NCBI GenBank assembly: GCA_964019055.1
Contig: OZ025208.1
Span: 17,506,228-17,570,227 of the forward strand
Reading direction: 5' to 3'
Source of the DNA: Anthopleura xanthogrammica
Taxonomy: Eukaryota > Cnidaria > Anthozoa > Actiniaria > Actiniidae
Length of the DNA stretch: 64,000 nt
Shown here: positions 33,626-45,488 of the stretch, in pieces
How positions within the stretch are numbered: the first letter of the stretch is position 1
How the letters are laid out: every line of letters starts with the position of its first letter
Program-made: the position numbers and the translations under genes
The notes under the pieces: generated by a model
Databases searched by the model: none
Seen by the model: only the letters and a program-made list of their open reading frames with translations
Told to the model about the DNA's origin: nothing

Positions 33626-34653
33626 ATGTTTTCTGTTGTAGTTGGTCTTTGCTCCAAGCCAATGGACATCGCCTTTCTTGTGGATATCTCTGGAAGCATC
33701 GGTAGAAAAAATTTGAAAACTGCCAAAAGCTTCATGGAAAAGACCGTAGACTACTTTGGCATATCCAATCAAGGGAATCACTACGCCATAATCGAATTTG
33801 GTAATAAACCAACAACCATAGTAAACTTTAACACGTTTACTGGAGATGAAGTGAGAAGTGCCAACCTCAAACTTAAGATCAAGCAAATGAACCGGATTGA
33901 CTGGGGTGGGGGTTCATTCATTGATAGAGCATTACTTGCAGCAAATAGTACACTCTTCACCGTTGGAGCTGGTATGAGGCAAAACACTACAAAGGTTAGT
34001 TTTAGTTTTAGTGTTGGGTTAGTTGTTGGTGCAGATGCTATATATAGTGTTTCCATTCTTCATACACAGGAAGAGAGGCCAGTAATTTTATCCTATTATA
34101 TCCATGTGTTCATAAGTCACAAAGCGAATAGTTTGATTGAAGCCTAGATTTTATTTTTGATTGATTTTTAGGTTGCTTTTGTAATATCAGATGGCGTCCA
34201 AACAAAGAATAGGGGATACTTCCTTCCTTTACACATTGCAATAGAGGGATTGATTAAAAAAGGTGTTCAGCTCATCGCAGCGGGGGTTGCTAAAGATGTG
34301 GATGTGATTCAGCTGGGAAAAATGGCAACATTTAGGAATGTTTTCAATATTAATAACAGGAATCCAAAGAGGCTCGACCAAATTGCAAGTCAAGTGTGCC
34401 CAAGTAAGGAAGACTAACAATAATTATTTCATAGACGTTTAATTTACATGCATTCATTCACTCTCTGTCGTCAAGCTGCCATTAAATTTCATTCTAGATC
34501 ATGAATTAATGCAATCATTTCCCCAATCAGTTCCATAATTCCACGCAATATTCATTTGTTACCATGCAATTTTTCTAAGTAGTAACTATTCTTTCTTGTT
34601 GTTGTTTCACAGCTTCGACTGCAGTCCCTACAACTTCAACCTCTTTGAAGTGA
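33626..34653 (+). CDS. VWA-2: leaderless VWA domain protein
   Basis: The VWA exons at 33642-33994 and 34172-34403 match VWA-1 closely (DISGS MIDAS motif; VISDG). A final exon, 34613-34653, reads STAVPTTSTSLK to a TGA; skipping that splice gives a short SKED end instead. The signal-peptide exon of VWA-1 has no counterpart. The old intron end reads open into the VWA exon from an in-frame ATG at 33626, giving a 213-residue product without a secretion signal. Either the gene now encodes a cytosolic VWA protein, it uses a distant leader exon, or it is a pseudogene. Upstream TATA and leader are preserved. Confidence 0.65.
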
Positions 34654-34796
34654 TACATGTTGGTTATTCACCGGAATTGTTCAGGCCGACGTCTTCTACA
34701 AAAGAATAAATAGTGATTGTAAAGTTAATTTAGACGCGCTCAAGCTTTGTTAAATCCGATGCTCTGCAGTGATGCTAAACTGTGTGACAGTAGGTC

Positions 34797-35066
34797 AGTA
34801 TACACGCATCAAGCATTCCGCGCTACTGCTCTAAGCGCATGCTCAGGGGATTAAAAAGTGGGATAATATTTTGTAAAACATGTTATATTTTAGTTGTAAT
34901 TTTCTTGTCAAACACAATTTTCATTAAATATTCAAAATCACGTACCGTTAAGCGAATTTTGAGTCAAATATACTACAAAATTGCATATTTTACAAAATAT
35001 TATCCCACTTTTTAATCCCCTGAGCATGCGCTTAAAGCAGTAGCGCGGAATGCTTGATGCGTGTAT
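34797..35066. mobile_element. MITE with ~75-bp terminal inverted repeats
   Basis: ACACGCATCAAGCATTCCGC at the left and GCGGAATGCTTGATGCGTGT at the right. The match continues through GGATTAAAAAGTGGGATAAT. The interior is AT-rich and non-coding. Confidence 0.85.
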
Positions 35067-35076
35067 TAGTGATATG

Positions 35077-35183
35077 GCCACATTAAATGTATGCACATAC
35101 TTTTTCATGCCTTATTTGGTAAACCAGCAAGCTTCACATAGGAAAGCCCGTGCATGGAAGTATGCGAATACATTTAATGTGAT
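35077..35183. mobile_element. Short hairpin element
   Basis: CACATTAAATGTATGC and its imperfect complement GCGAATACATTTAATGTG enclose about 70 bp, directly after the preceding MITE. Confidence 0.55.
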
Positions 35184-35344
35184 CAGAGCTGCTTGAGAGT
35201 GAGGTTTAGCACTTCATGAAAAATTTTCTACACCTAAATTCACAGATAGTCCAAGCTGGGTTTCTGTGGTGTCATATTATAAGGAAATGTATAGGGAACT
35301 ATAAAAAAACTCAATAAAATCGTCAGCATGTGAAATAAAGTAAA

Positions 35345-37946
35345 GTGACCTTTGAGAAGTTATACCTCTATCGTCCTGCCTGGTTAGAATTCGGATTAAG
35401 CCAGTTTTAGCAGAAGAGAAGGTAGGTCACTCGGGATCCCAACAGCAACCCATCACGAGTTATAACTCCTCGTAAGTCTTCTAATTCCTGTTTGATCACT
35501 ATAATTTCTTCATATCCCCTCTCTCACATCCCTATAGAGTTCATGAAGTCAACTTAGAGGTTAGTCCGCGGCTTCTTGAGCCATGAAATTCGCCCGTATT
35601 TAGTCACTATCTCGCTTGTGTTGACCCGAAAAATGCCTTTGAAGCTTTCAGAAAATGTATACTTTCTTTGTGCTATACTGTAAAGCGAGCGCGTTATTTA
35701 AGTTCGCGCGCATGGTGATCGTAAACGTATCCTAATACCTTAAATATATCGGTAGTAAACAGCTATTTCATGATTTCACATTTTCATTTTTTCGAGAATC
35801 TAGATTTTAGAAATTTTCCTTAACTCGTGAAACATAAAATGGCCATTTGATTCTCCGTGCACGCCGGGCCTGAAGCGATCATAAACGCGCCATTTCAGCA
35901 ATTGCTGAAATTGAGCTAGAAATTAATTTTTCTCTTAATTCCTTTCGCTTTTTAGCAAGACCAGCTACTGGAAACCTGTCCCTCGAGATGGCTTTTGTGC
36001 TCGCGTCCCTTTTTACCCATTCGAGGCTGAACCAAATGGCACTTTAAACTCCCTTCTCTGTCATGTCACTAAGAAGTTAGCTCTCAACTTCGAAAATGCG
36101 GAACCAATTTATGGAAGCTAATGACATTTTTGCTGTTAAGACCTAGAATAAAAGAAAAAGAACAACGTTTATCTAGGTATCTATCGTTTTCGATTTTGTA
36201 AATATTCATTTTTCGATGCTAGAAAAGCTTTTTTTCCCAAAAAACCCTGGAAAACGTAAGGCCTAATTTAAGAACACTACCCTTATAGTCAAAGTTAAAG
36301 AAACAAATTCATATTTACCCTTAAGAGTCCAAAGAACCAGCAAAAGAAAGGTCGTTCTTCTGCTCTTCAAATATGGCCGTCAAGTCCTCTGCAAACGCAG
36401 GCACATCCAAGCGATGAAATGAAATGCATATCATTTGAAATCTGATTCCAAAGACCAACGTGGCCGCCATATTTAGATATAAAACTGCTGGCCAATTTGG
36501 CGTATATTTTGAGCGCGCAGGCCCGGCGTGGTGAAACGTGGAACCATGTTTACGTGATGTACATGTCGGTACGTATCACAGGTACCCGTAAGTTAGAAGA
36601 CATATTAATGACATGAATGGAACCATGATCACATGTTGCAATGATAACAATATTACAACAAAAATACACTATTGAAAATCACGGTAATACAGAGTCTAAG
36701 AAGTATGAACTACATTAAATGATTTTAAAACGAAGAATATACTCTACGCACGTACGCACGAACGATTTTTGATTGAAAATAAAATCTATGAATACTGCTT
36801 CTTTATACATTAAAGATACATGATGTGAATGTCATTCAGTGATACCAACCAGAAATCTTTAGTTTGTTAAGGTATTCATAGTTCCGCCTCAATCTCCTTA
36901 GTTACCGTTGCTATGTCCCACAAGCTCATCAACTGAATTAGCTAAACTGATATCTCAGAATTGAGGTTCTGATCGCGGAAAACTGATTGTAATTTGTTTC
37001 AATGGTTTACTATCCTGTGAAATTAAAAATAAAATTGCTTCTTAATCCTCGTAGTACTCTTTAAAACCAATACTGTGTAGTTGTTTGTGGGACAAGATTT
37101 TTATTCCACCGGGAAAACTACTGCAACGGTGATTTCGCTATTAATATTGTCTGAATCGGAACCATGAATTAAAACTGGTACCAGAACTTTCACGTCTGAT
37201 GTCACATGGTAATATAGGATCAATCATTTCTCCTATTTTTTTTCTTCTCAGTTTAGTTTTGTTTGACTCTCAGTTAATTTTATTCGAAATTAGTAACAAT
37301 TATTTGAATCATAGTTCCATTAAAGTGTCTTATTCATGTGTTTGAAGACAACTAAGTATAAGTTTGAAGATCTAAACTTCCTCAGTTGCAAAAATTGAAG
37401 CTCAATTATTAAACACTGTGTGACATGCACGTTACGTAGAACTACTTGGTCAACCAAGGTCAACTAATTGGAAATTAAACAATTCTTACATGAATTGAGA
37501 TTAGCGTTGCCTAAATAATTAGATCAACAATATCATCTCAAGTGCAATGGCCTCCTTTCTCCTCCCCCTCTCCCAGAAGCCCCTCTTCTCCTTTTCCTCT
37601 TCCTCTCCCAACAGTTCTCTGACAATCAACTAACACAGATACCTTTGCATAGTTCAATATATATATATATAGATGAAAATCCGATTTCTCGACTGCTAAT
37701 ATAACAAGAAAACGTTCTTTCTTTTCTTTTCTTGACGTTTTTCACATCATTATTTGATTATGCAAGAATACATTATGGCACCCGCCTTAACCTGTATGCA
37801 TGGTTGATAACCGTTACTTGAAAAAAACTGTTTAAAAAAAAAGTCGGACCCAAGAAACTATGAAAAGACAAACCATAGAAGAAAGATTCAAACAAGACAA
37901 CTACCACACTGAACCAAAGGGAGAAGATTTTAAATTGTTACCGATA
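35345..37946 (+). promoter_or_regulatory. Upstream region of locus 3
   Basis: Reverse-complement mirror of 13280-15215, interrupted by the CACTA-like element at 35860-36530. The GTGCCATAATG conserved block (in reverse complement) is near 37770, about 175 bp before the ATG. Confidence 0.6.
35860..36530. mobile_element. 671-bp CACTA-like non-autonomous transposon
   Basis: The ends CACGCCGGGCCTG and CAGGCCCGGCGTG are 13-bp perfect inverted repeats starting CAC, flanked by a 3-bp GTG duplication (35857-35859 and 36531-36533). The homologous DNA in the left arm (around 14690) is the unoccupied site with a single GTG. CAC-starting termini with a 3-bp target duplication fit the CACTA/EnSpm superfamily. 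No transposase frame is present. Confidence 0.8.
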
Positions 37947-38089
37947 ATGGCGACACCCCAGAAGACAGCAGTGGTTTGCTCTATGATGGTTCTCGTTGTT
38001 CTGACGGTTGGGTTGGGATTATCAACGGCGGCCATCCACCGTTAGTGATATTTATTATATTACTTCAGTTTAAGTTCTTTAAATTACCT

Positions 38090-38165
38090 GATTGCCGTAG
38101 TGTAACGGTAGGGCACTCACCTCTCTCCTCTGATGTCTCGAGTTCCATTCCTGTCACATGAGAGT
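38090..38165 (+). repeat. tRNA-like SINE remnant (mirror of 10225-10300)
   Basis: GTAGTGTAACGGTAGGGCAC and GAGTTCCATTCCTG resemble Pol III A and B boxes. It predates the large inverted duplication because both arms share it. Confidence 0.45.
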
Positions 38166-38939
38166 TTCTTCCTTGATTGGAGAATGTTACTCCGGGTTCT
38201 CCGCTTTTTTTCCCTCCACCAAACCTAACACGCTAAATCCCAAAAACTATCAGATGCGCTTAGTGTCAGTGTTTCTTTTTTATTTCTTTTAATGGCTGTT
38301 TGATTTCTTTTAATTTTTCACCAAGCTCTGACTGACTGTAGCAAGGGAAAGGATGGATGCTGTCCTGACAATGTTACCTTTGCATTAGGATCGAAGAATC
38401 GGTTTTGCTCAGGTACGTTCGTTACAACAATAACTTTCTCTTTTTACTGATTAAAAACACAATGCGAAGTAAAGGAAGCGTAACTTGGACTTTGTTTTAG
38501 TGTAAAAGTTATGGCCAATCCCAAAGCAAGCTGTTGTTTCCACTATTTTCATGCTTTTATGGTAACTGCAATTTATGGAAAACTTACTGCAGACGGCTCC
38601 GACCAACTAACTGAGCTACGTTCCTTTCCTGTATGCATTTCTTCCTGTCTTCCGACATAGCTCCCTTACGTACTAGAAATTAAACGTACTAGCTTATGTA
38701 ATATTTTCTTCTGCTCATCCGTGTAATTCCCTTGTAAAATGTAAATGTAATTTATATTACGTCGAACATGCACATTTGATCATATTAATATGTTAATTTG
38801 CGATATAGAACTATGATTAAATATTATTATTTAGATATATGAACATGCAGGGAGTGATTTCTCATTCTCCCGAGTCAGAAGCTCATGATTGAAGCACTCG
38901 ACGCCAGATCGAACAAGGATTTTAAACTGGTATTTCATT

Positions 38940-39510
38940 TTTAGCTGAGCACCATACTTTTATTATTACTTTTATAAGCATTTTTTCTTATTTTTGCAAA
39001 GCGAAAAATACGCGTAATCGAAGTCATGTCTGTTTTAAAGTGAACGAAAACAATTTTTCGACTTTAACGACTTGCTAAAGAAGATTTAGCGAGAAAAGCC
39101 GGATTCTTTAATCTTACGATGAAGTTTCGTGACTGAAACCTCAGTGAGAGAAAAAGTGGCCTGTAGACTAGAAAAACCTGATTATACTGCAAGAACAATA
39201 TTTCAGTTCCGTAGAAAACACTTCATAGAAGATAAATTCATTAATGTTAACTAATATTTCGTAAAAAAAATCGACAAAAAATGTGTAAACTAGCTGGAGA
39301 AACTCTCAGACAAGCCAAGGACGTTGCTTCGGCAAACATTGTCTGGAAAACTTGGATAGTTTGTCGTTTTTACTGCATTTTACATTTTCATCATCTTTTT
39401 CTTCAATACTTGTGAACCAAAAAAGCGATATTTGAAGCTTTGAATTTTTGTTTTTGATCCCATTTCAAGAAAAAAGGCTAAGACTTAGCAAAAAGACTTA
39501 AAAAAATCTT
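38940..39510 (+). repeat. Dispersed repeat family, copy c
   Basis: Matches 26150-26720 and 8780-9060, without the CATA array. It lies in intron 2 of locus 3. Confidence 0.7.
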
Positions 39511-40364
39511 CTAACTTAACATTTGCTGAATAAAATCCTTTGTTCTATACATATGTTCATATGTCTTAAAATCTATAATGATTTTTCTTCGAATTGAATA
39601 AGTTTTCTGATGCTTTTGAAGGCTTAAAATAATGGTTTTTCTTTCAGTTTTTCCTTCTTGTAAAATCAGAAGAAGTAGTCACGCGGTTTCGTAACCGTTA
39701 CACCGCGTCACACAATTGTCACGTATTTAGCACTATATATACTATTCCTTGGGAGCTCTGCTTTAAGGCAGTGCCTAAATTTATATATTACAGAGGAAGG
39801 AAAACCGGAGAACCCGGAGAAAACCCTCGAAGTTCACGACTAAAGAACCAACAAGCAACTCTACTCCCTTCTATTTCCAATTCTTTTTCTTGTATGTTTT
39901 CGTTTTTTCATAGCAAGTCTTTGCTAAGATGTAGTCCCGGATTGCGCAGCTCGTAAGATCAAACATGGGTGTCCCAGGTACATTCCGTACAAGCCTTACA
40001 CACTTGTAACTCTGCATCCGATGTATACCCTATGCCCCAAGACATGCAATCATTGCGAGGAAGACCGTAGGTATACTAAATCCAACTCAACTGTCTACAT
40101 ACACATCCAAGTGCCTTTGATTTCCAAGGTCGTCAAAGGTAGCCCAAGTAGTCATTGCTTTATGGACAAAATAAAAGACGAGATAATTTATGATTCTAAT
40201 GATTCTAAGGTTTTACTTAACTTCACAGTGTTTAAAAATCAAACTATCAAATGTCGAAACAGCAAATATGGATGTTGCTATGATGATCTTACTCCAGCTA
40301 AAAGTCAAGATAAAAGACCCGGAATTGGATGTCCTCGTGAGTAGGACTTGTAGACTTCAAGAGA

Positions 40365-40620
40365 AGGGAAGAGAAGGAAAGGATACGAAAGGAAAGTAAA
40401 AGAAAGGAAAGGAAAAGAAAGGATAGGAAAGAAAAGGAAAAAAAATGAAACGAAAGGAAACGAGAGGAAACGAAAGGAAACGAAAGGAAACGAAAGGAAG
40501 TTGAAGTTGTTGAAGTTAGTTGTGTATTCTTTACTTTAGACACTACCATAGGTATCTGTGACTATTCTGACACTGAAATAATACAATACAATACAATACA
40601 ATACAATACAATAACTTTAT
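40365..40620 (+). repeat. Polypurine tract and (ACAAT)n microsatellite
   Basis: GGAAA-type purine repeats run to 40500, and an AATAC/ACAAT pentamer lies at about 40577-40612. The tract occupies the position where the ShK-2 exon should be. Confidence 0.85.
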
Positions 40621-40929
40621 TTACGGAGGGATACATAAATAAGGAGCCCTCAATGACTAAATGAAACACAGCGGTATTTCAGGCGGCGACTTTCAATTGC
40701 AAAAACGTTTATTCTACACAACCGTGTTTCGTGCACCAATAATAACGTACTTATTTACACCATTGTACTCATTTAGGAGAAAAAGAGTTTACTGAAGGCT
40801 TGGCATATCTAAAGGATCATTATACGTTGGCCAATTATAATTAATAAATTAGTTTTTCCTACTCTAGTAGTTAGAAAGAATAATGCTATGTAAGCTTAAG
40901 AATTATATGACCAAGACAAAATATATAAA

Positions 40930-41625
40930 AATAAATGAGACTAAAATAGATTTAGATAAAAGAGCTTGGATTTAATTCACGTTGCTGTAAAACCAAATAA
41001 AGGTTCTTGAAACATGGACTTATCATGAACTAATTTATAAGTGGTATATACGTGTCTTAGACACAACCACCAGGGAATAAATTAATCCTGACCGTACTCT
41101 CAGCAGATTCACTTCATTTACAGATGGAAGCCCTATAACTGCGAATGCACTAAACTGTGATCTAGGAGTTGTTTCAACACATCCAGGAAAGTTGATACCG
41201 ATGTATTGATTTGCAGTTTCAGCGATGCAGTTAGGGTTCGTTCAGGCTTTGTCTGTGTAGAAGCTTTGAGAAAAGGTTGACCCTCAGGGGAAGGGTGTCT
41301 CTGCAATGCATCCTGTAAAGCAGAATATCCAAATATGCTTTCAGTAATGGTAACATAAAATGTGCCATGACATGACATCCTGAGGGTGTACATGCTGAAC
41401 CGGATCATGCTCAACCAGTAAATTATGCTCAGAAAATGTGTCCGAATATTGGTATTTCGTTATGCAAAACACGAAATGAAGAATCACTGATTTACAGCAC
41501 GTACACGATACGTCATATGGTGGATGTGGTCATACCAATGACTTCCAATTGTTTTCCAGTAAATCGTACATTTCGGTAGAGTACGCCTACAGTACGGATA
41601 CGTTTTCGATCACTTATGTAAGTGT
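40930..41625. other. Intergenic region with the second copy of the VWA 3' flank
   Basis: The convergent ends of loci 3 and 4 meet here. 41255-41615 matches 24820-25180 in the same orientation relative to the VWA exons. The minus-strand frame at 41133-41414 has no domain and is not preserved in the other copy. Confidence 0.55.
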
Positions 41626-41925
41626 TTTTGCCCGGAGGGGTGGGGGGGGGGGGGTACTTCGGATCATTTCGTACGGGGATGCTCCGCCCGGACTCTCGAC
41701 CCCTTACCCTTTGATATACCAAATTTCAGCAAAAAAGTACCCCTTTTATACACTTTTTTGCCTAAAAAGGTACCCCTTTCATATACTTTTGAAGAAAAGC
41801 TACCCCTTTTTATACCAAAATTCACAAATTCCCACCCCTTTTCTATACCTGCGGCATGAAAAACGTACCCCTTTCGGGCGGAGCATCCCCGTATAGATAA
41901 TTATAGGGAGTACCCCCCCCCCGGG
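41625..41925 (+). mobile_element. MITE-like repeat, copy b
   Basis: Second copy of the 23770-24070 element, bounded by G-rich and C-rich tracts, with GGATGCTCCGCCC and GGGCGGAGCATCC as inverted ends. Confidence 0.7.
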
Positions 41926-42348
41926 TCTTTTTGATGTTCCATCCTAATCCTATGTAAATTCGAAATTTTTATGTTACTGATTTATGAGATAAGGAAGATT
42001 GTTTCCAAAACAGTTAATTGTGTGTGTTCAACATTGAGAAAACGTCTCAAAAAAACTTTTGCGTTAGAAATTACAAAAAAAAAAAAAAACTCTCCAGTCT
42101 ATCCCCCTTAATTCGAAAACAGGCACGGTGACTCCCATCTTTTATTTCATTTTTGAGTTTAAACTATGAAGTTCTTTTAGTAGACAAAGTTTGAAGGAAA
42201 GTTTATTGCAGGATCTATGGTTTATTGCAGGATCCATTGGTCCCGAACCACCTTAACTTTTAGTTTCTATAGCTCTAAGTTTTACAATCTCTATTTTTCT
42301 CAAAGACAACATGTACGATTCCAATGAATTACAGCGGTTGACGTGTGT

Positions 42349-45116
42349 TTAAATCTCTGTGAAACAACAACAAAAAGACATAATTACTATTCAGAATAAA
42401 TGGTAGCTAATCAGAATGACATGGAATTAAGAGACTGATTGTGGTATGGATTTAGCTTCGTGATTTCGAAGGAAACTCATGATGTCAGCTTGATGGCTTC
42501 AGAGAATGAATGAATGTAAGAAGCAGTCATTGGGACAAGAGAGGGATTGGAAGCAGAAGTTAAAGATGGTCAGGATATAACACTGTCCTTGACCGTTTCA
42601 TATAAAATCTTTCTAAAATGTCAAGAATAACTATTGTTAGGCATGCATCCTTACTTGAGCACAGAGCAACTGCAATCTTGTCGAACGTCTTTAGATTGCT
42701 GGAGAGATGATAACCATTGAAAACATTCTTTGCTGTTGCTATGGCTGCGAGCTCATTAATATCTGCATTCTTACTCATCTTAACTGCGATTAACTGAACA
42801 CCTTTTTTCCGCAATCCCTCGGCTGCAGTGTTTACAGGCACGAAGGGTCCTCTATCCTTTGTTTGCTTACCATCTGACATAACAAAAGCAGCCTAAAACA
42901 AAACACAAATTAATATGCATTGGCCAAATTGCTCACGGCATTATATTTAGGACTCATGAATTGCCCAAAGGAAACATCAAGTGTACAAGGATACATCTAA
43001 CAATACAACAAACACTCACCACTAAAACTAACCTTTATAGTGTTTTGCCTCATACCAGCTCCAACGGTGAACAGTGTACTATTTGCTGCAAGTAATGCTT
43101 TATCAATGAATGAACCCCCACCCCAGTCAATCCGGTTCATTTGCTTGATCTTAAGTTTGAGGTTGGCACTTTTTACTTCATCTCCAGTAAACGTGTTAAA
43201 GTTTACTATGGTTGTTGGTTTTTTACCAAATTCGATTATGGCGTAGTGATTCCCTTGATTGGATATGCCAAAGTAGTCTACGGTCTTTTCCATGAAGGTT
43301 TTGGCAGTTTTCAAATGTTTTCTACCGATGCTTCCAGAGATATCCACAAGAAAGGCGATGTCCATTGGCTTGGAGCAAAGACCAACTACAACAGAAAACA
43401 TCCATTATTCAGTTGACTTTATCACAGATGAGCAGCAGAAATATTAGATAAGCTAGTACTCTTTTAGTAATGGAAGGGACCTAGGAAGACAGGTAAACAT
43501 GCATATAGGAAATGAAGGTAGTTTAAAAGCTTTTTGGTCTGAGGAGTTTGACGGTAAGTTTTCAGTAAGTATAGCTGATAGGACTACATTCTGTCCAATT
43601 TGGAAATAATTGGATGAAAAAAAATCCCAGGACTGCCAAAATTGGACAGTCTAGGCCGATAGGCCGAGTCCAATTTGGAAGTCAGAAGAATTTTTTGAAT
43701 GCCATTATTTCCAAATTGGACAGCATGTAGTCCTATATCATGACAAACTCACGATCATAAAAAAAAACACACATAAATAAAAAGTTAGAAAACAGTTCAA
43801 CTATAACAATATTGCCTTGCTTCTTTACCAACAGCCCACTCTAGTACTTTTGAGACTTTTCTGTGGTGAAGGTGCAATGTTTTGCCAGATTTTATGGTTT
43901 CCACAAGCAGTTTAACACTCAAGCAGTTAAATACTTTCATTCACTTTTTTGTGTATTTTTGTCCATGTTTACTTCTCGCATGCGACTTTCTGAAGAGTCT
44001 AGGGAGTCTAGTGAAAGCTTCTCGCAGTTTCTTGTTAAGGAAATTTTCATAATTTTGAATAAAAACATCGTTAAAGACAAAGAACAATTTTCTTCTTCTT
44101 CGATTCGCCATCTTGAATCCAGGACAAGGTAAACAAAGCCGACAAGCATAAGTTGCGCGCTGATTCGTTGAAAGGTAATTCCTAGTGTTTCCAGTTTTGA
44201 TTGGCTCAGAGAACCTATCCAATTACTAGTAATCGGACATCTTCAGTTTTTTCAACAAAAAAATTCGAATGAAAACGTTCCAAATTAATCTTTAATTTGG
44301 ACAGGATGAAAATTTGAAAATAATACCATAGTTGCTTATATGGGATAATGATATAATTAAATGCAGTTAAATAAAACAAGTAGTAGCAACAACAGTTTGC
44401 TCTGAGATTAACCATAACTTTTACGGTAAAACGAAGCCCAAGTTACGCTTTTTTCCTTCACATTGTGTTTGTAATGAGTAAAAAAGATAAACAAGTTGCT
44501 GTTATAGGCACCTACCTACGTGGCACGCTATGGAGCTACGTCTGGTAACACCGTCAGGACAGCAGCCATACTTTCCCCTGCTACAGTCCAACAGACCTTA
44601 GAAAACAAAGTTACTTATTAAAAAACCTCGATCGGTAGTTGGGAGTTTCCCGTTGTAATTTGGTTTTTCACTGCCACCACTGAGTCAAAAATATAAATGG
44701 TACCGACTGATTACTTTTGCTTGACGGCAGCGAAAAACCAATTTCACAACAAGCCGTTGAAATGTCTGAGTTCGTAGAATAATGAGTGAGAATCGCAGTA
44801 ACGCCGGTAGTTCCTTCAGCTACGTGGCTAGTATCCCAGGAATTAGCTAAGGCCCGGTTTAGACGTCGAATTTCACATGTGCCGAATCTATATGCAAATG
44901 AACTCAAACAATAGGTTTTGCTCATTTGCATTAGATTCGGCACATGTGAAATACGACGTCTAAACCGGGCCTAAGTAGACGGTATACACTTCACCCAATG
45001 TTAGTACCTTAAAGTAATAAATATTACTTACGAGGGTTAGCCGCCGTTGCTAATCCCGTCAGAAAGAAGAAAACCATCATAAAACAAACCACTGCTGTCT
45101 TCTGAGGTCTCGTCAT
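42349..45116 (-). CDS. Locus 4: chimeric signal-GCCPD-VWA secreted protein
   Basis: Exons in transcript order are 45116-45032, 44596-44516, 43385-43033, 42892-42655 and 42356-42349, totalling 254 residues in frame. Exon 1 (MTRPQKTAVVCFMMVFFFLT) and exon 2 (GCCPD cassette, KYGCCPDGVTRR) are ShK-family modules. Exons 3 and 4 are the VWA domain (MIDAS DISGS; later FVMSDGKQTKDRG) of the VWA family. The exon 2/3 junction joins phase-1 ends and keeps frame; intervening DNA (43386-44515) holds no ShK exon. The conserved family block lies upstream and the VWA 3' flank downstream, so the locus looks like a recombinant of the two families. The short last exon is least certain; reading through the exon-4 donor gives an alternative tail. 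Secretion and metal-dependent ligand binding are inferred. Confidence 0.75.
43578..43736. mobile_element. Hairpin MITE in the locus 4 intron
   Basis: ATAGGACTACATTCTGTCCA and TGGACAGCATGTAGTCCTAT bound the element; AATTTGGAAATAAT/ATTATTTCCAAATT blocks follow inward. It lies between the GCCPD and VWA exons. Confidence 0.8.
44851..44971. mobile_element. PIF/Harbinger-like MITE
   Basis: The 121-bp element has termini GGCCCGGTTTAGACGTCG and CGACGTCTAAACCGGGCC and a 3-bp TAA direct repeat on both sides (44848-44850 and 44972-44974). A TWA target duplication and GG...CC termini fit PIF/Harbinger. It lies in intron 1 of locus 4. Confidence 0.8.
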
Positions 45117-45480
45117 TTTCGGTAACGCAGAATATTCAAAATTCAAAATCTTTTCGTTACTAATTGTGTGGCATGCAGCGTTTCTCGAAGTGAATCTTTC
45201 TCAGATGGTATGTCTTTTCATAGTGTTTCTTGAATCATGCTGTTTTTTTACAGTTTTACAATTTTTTTTAGGTAGGGGTAATCAACCATCAAGATTTGGG
45301 CGGGTGCCATAATGTATTCTTCCATAATCAAACAATGATGTAAAAAAACATCAATGAAAGAAAAGAAAGAAAGAAAATGTTCACGTTAGTACTCTAAAAC
45401 TCTGACTTCTAAATATTTTGTGTTAGTTGATTGGTGAGGAGGAATTATTTATCAGAGGTGATATGTTCTAGTATCAGTTC
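45117..45480 (-). promoter_or_regulatory. Proximal upstream region of locus 4
   Basis: The GGGTGCCATAATGTATTCTT block at about 45301-45320, conserved at similar distance in loci 2 and 3, marks this as family promoter DNA. No TATA box is obvious. Confidence 0.5.
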
Positions 45481-45488
45481 TAATAGGT

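Larger units (their letters stand above)
37947..40336 (+). pseudogene. Locus 3: GCC-cassette/ShK gene with premature stop and missing ShK-2
   Basis: Recognisable exons are 37947-38040 (signal peptide MATPQKTAVV...; donor GTTAGT instead of GTAAGT), 38326-38412 (GCCPD cassette), 39914-40066 (ShK-1, 36 bp longer than in locus 2) and 40112-40336 (GCCYD cassette, GTGAGT donor). In the frame set by the earlier phase-1 junctions, ShK-1 meets TAA at 39925-39927 where locus 2 has a tyrosine codon. The spliced product would be a 64-residue signal-GCCPD peptide. The ShK-2 exon is absent: a purine-rich tract at 40365-40500 runs straight into DNA matching the next intron of locus 1. Possible tail-exon remnants lie near 40780. 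Confidence 0.75.

Noticed and set aside
41133..41414. Conserved 93-residue minus-strand protein
   Set aside because: The homologous DNA at 24820-25180 does not keep the frame, so the conservation is at the DNA level only.
41549..41896. 115-residue plus-strand protein
   Set aside because: It overlaps a MITE-like repeat with a sister at 23770-24070 and low-complexity G/C tracts.
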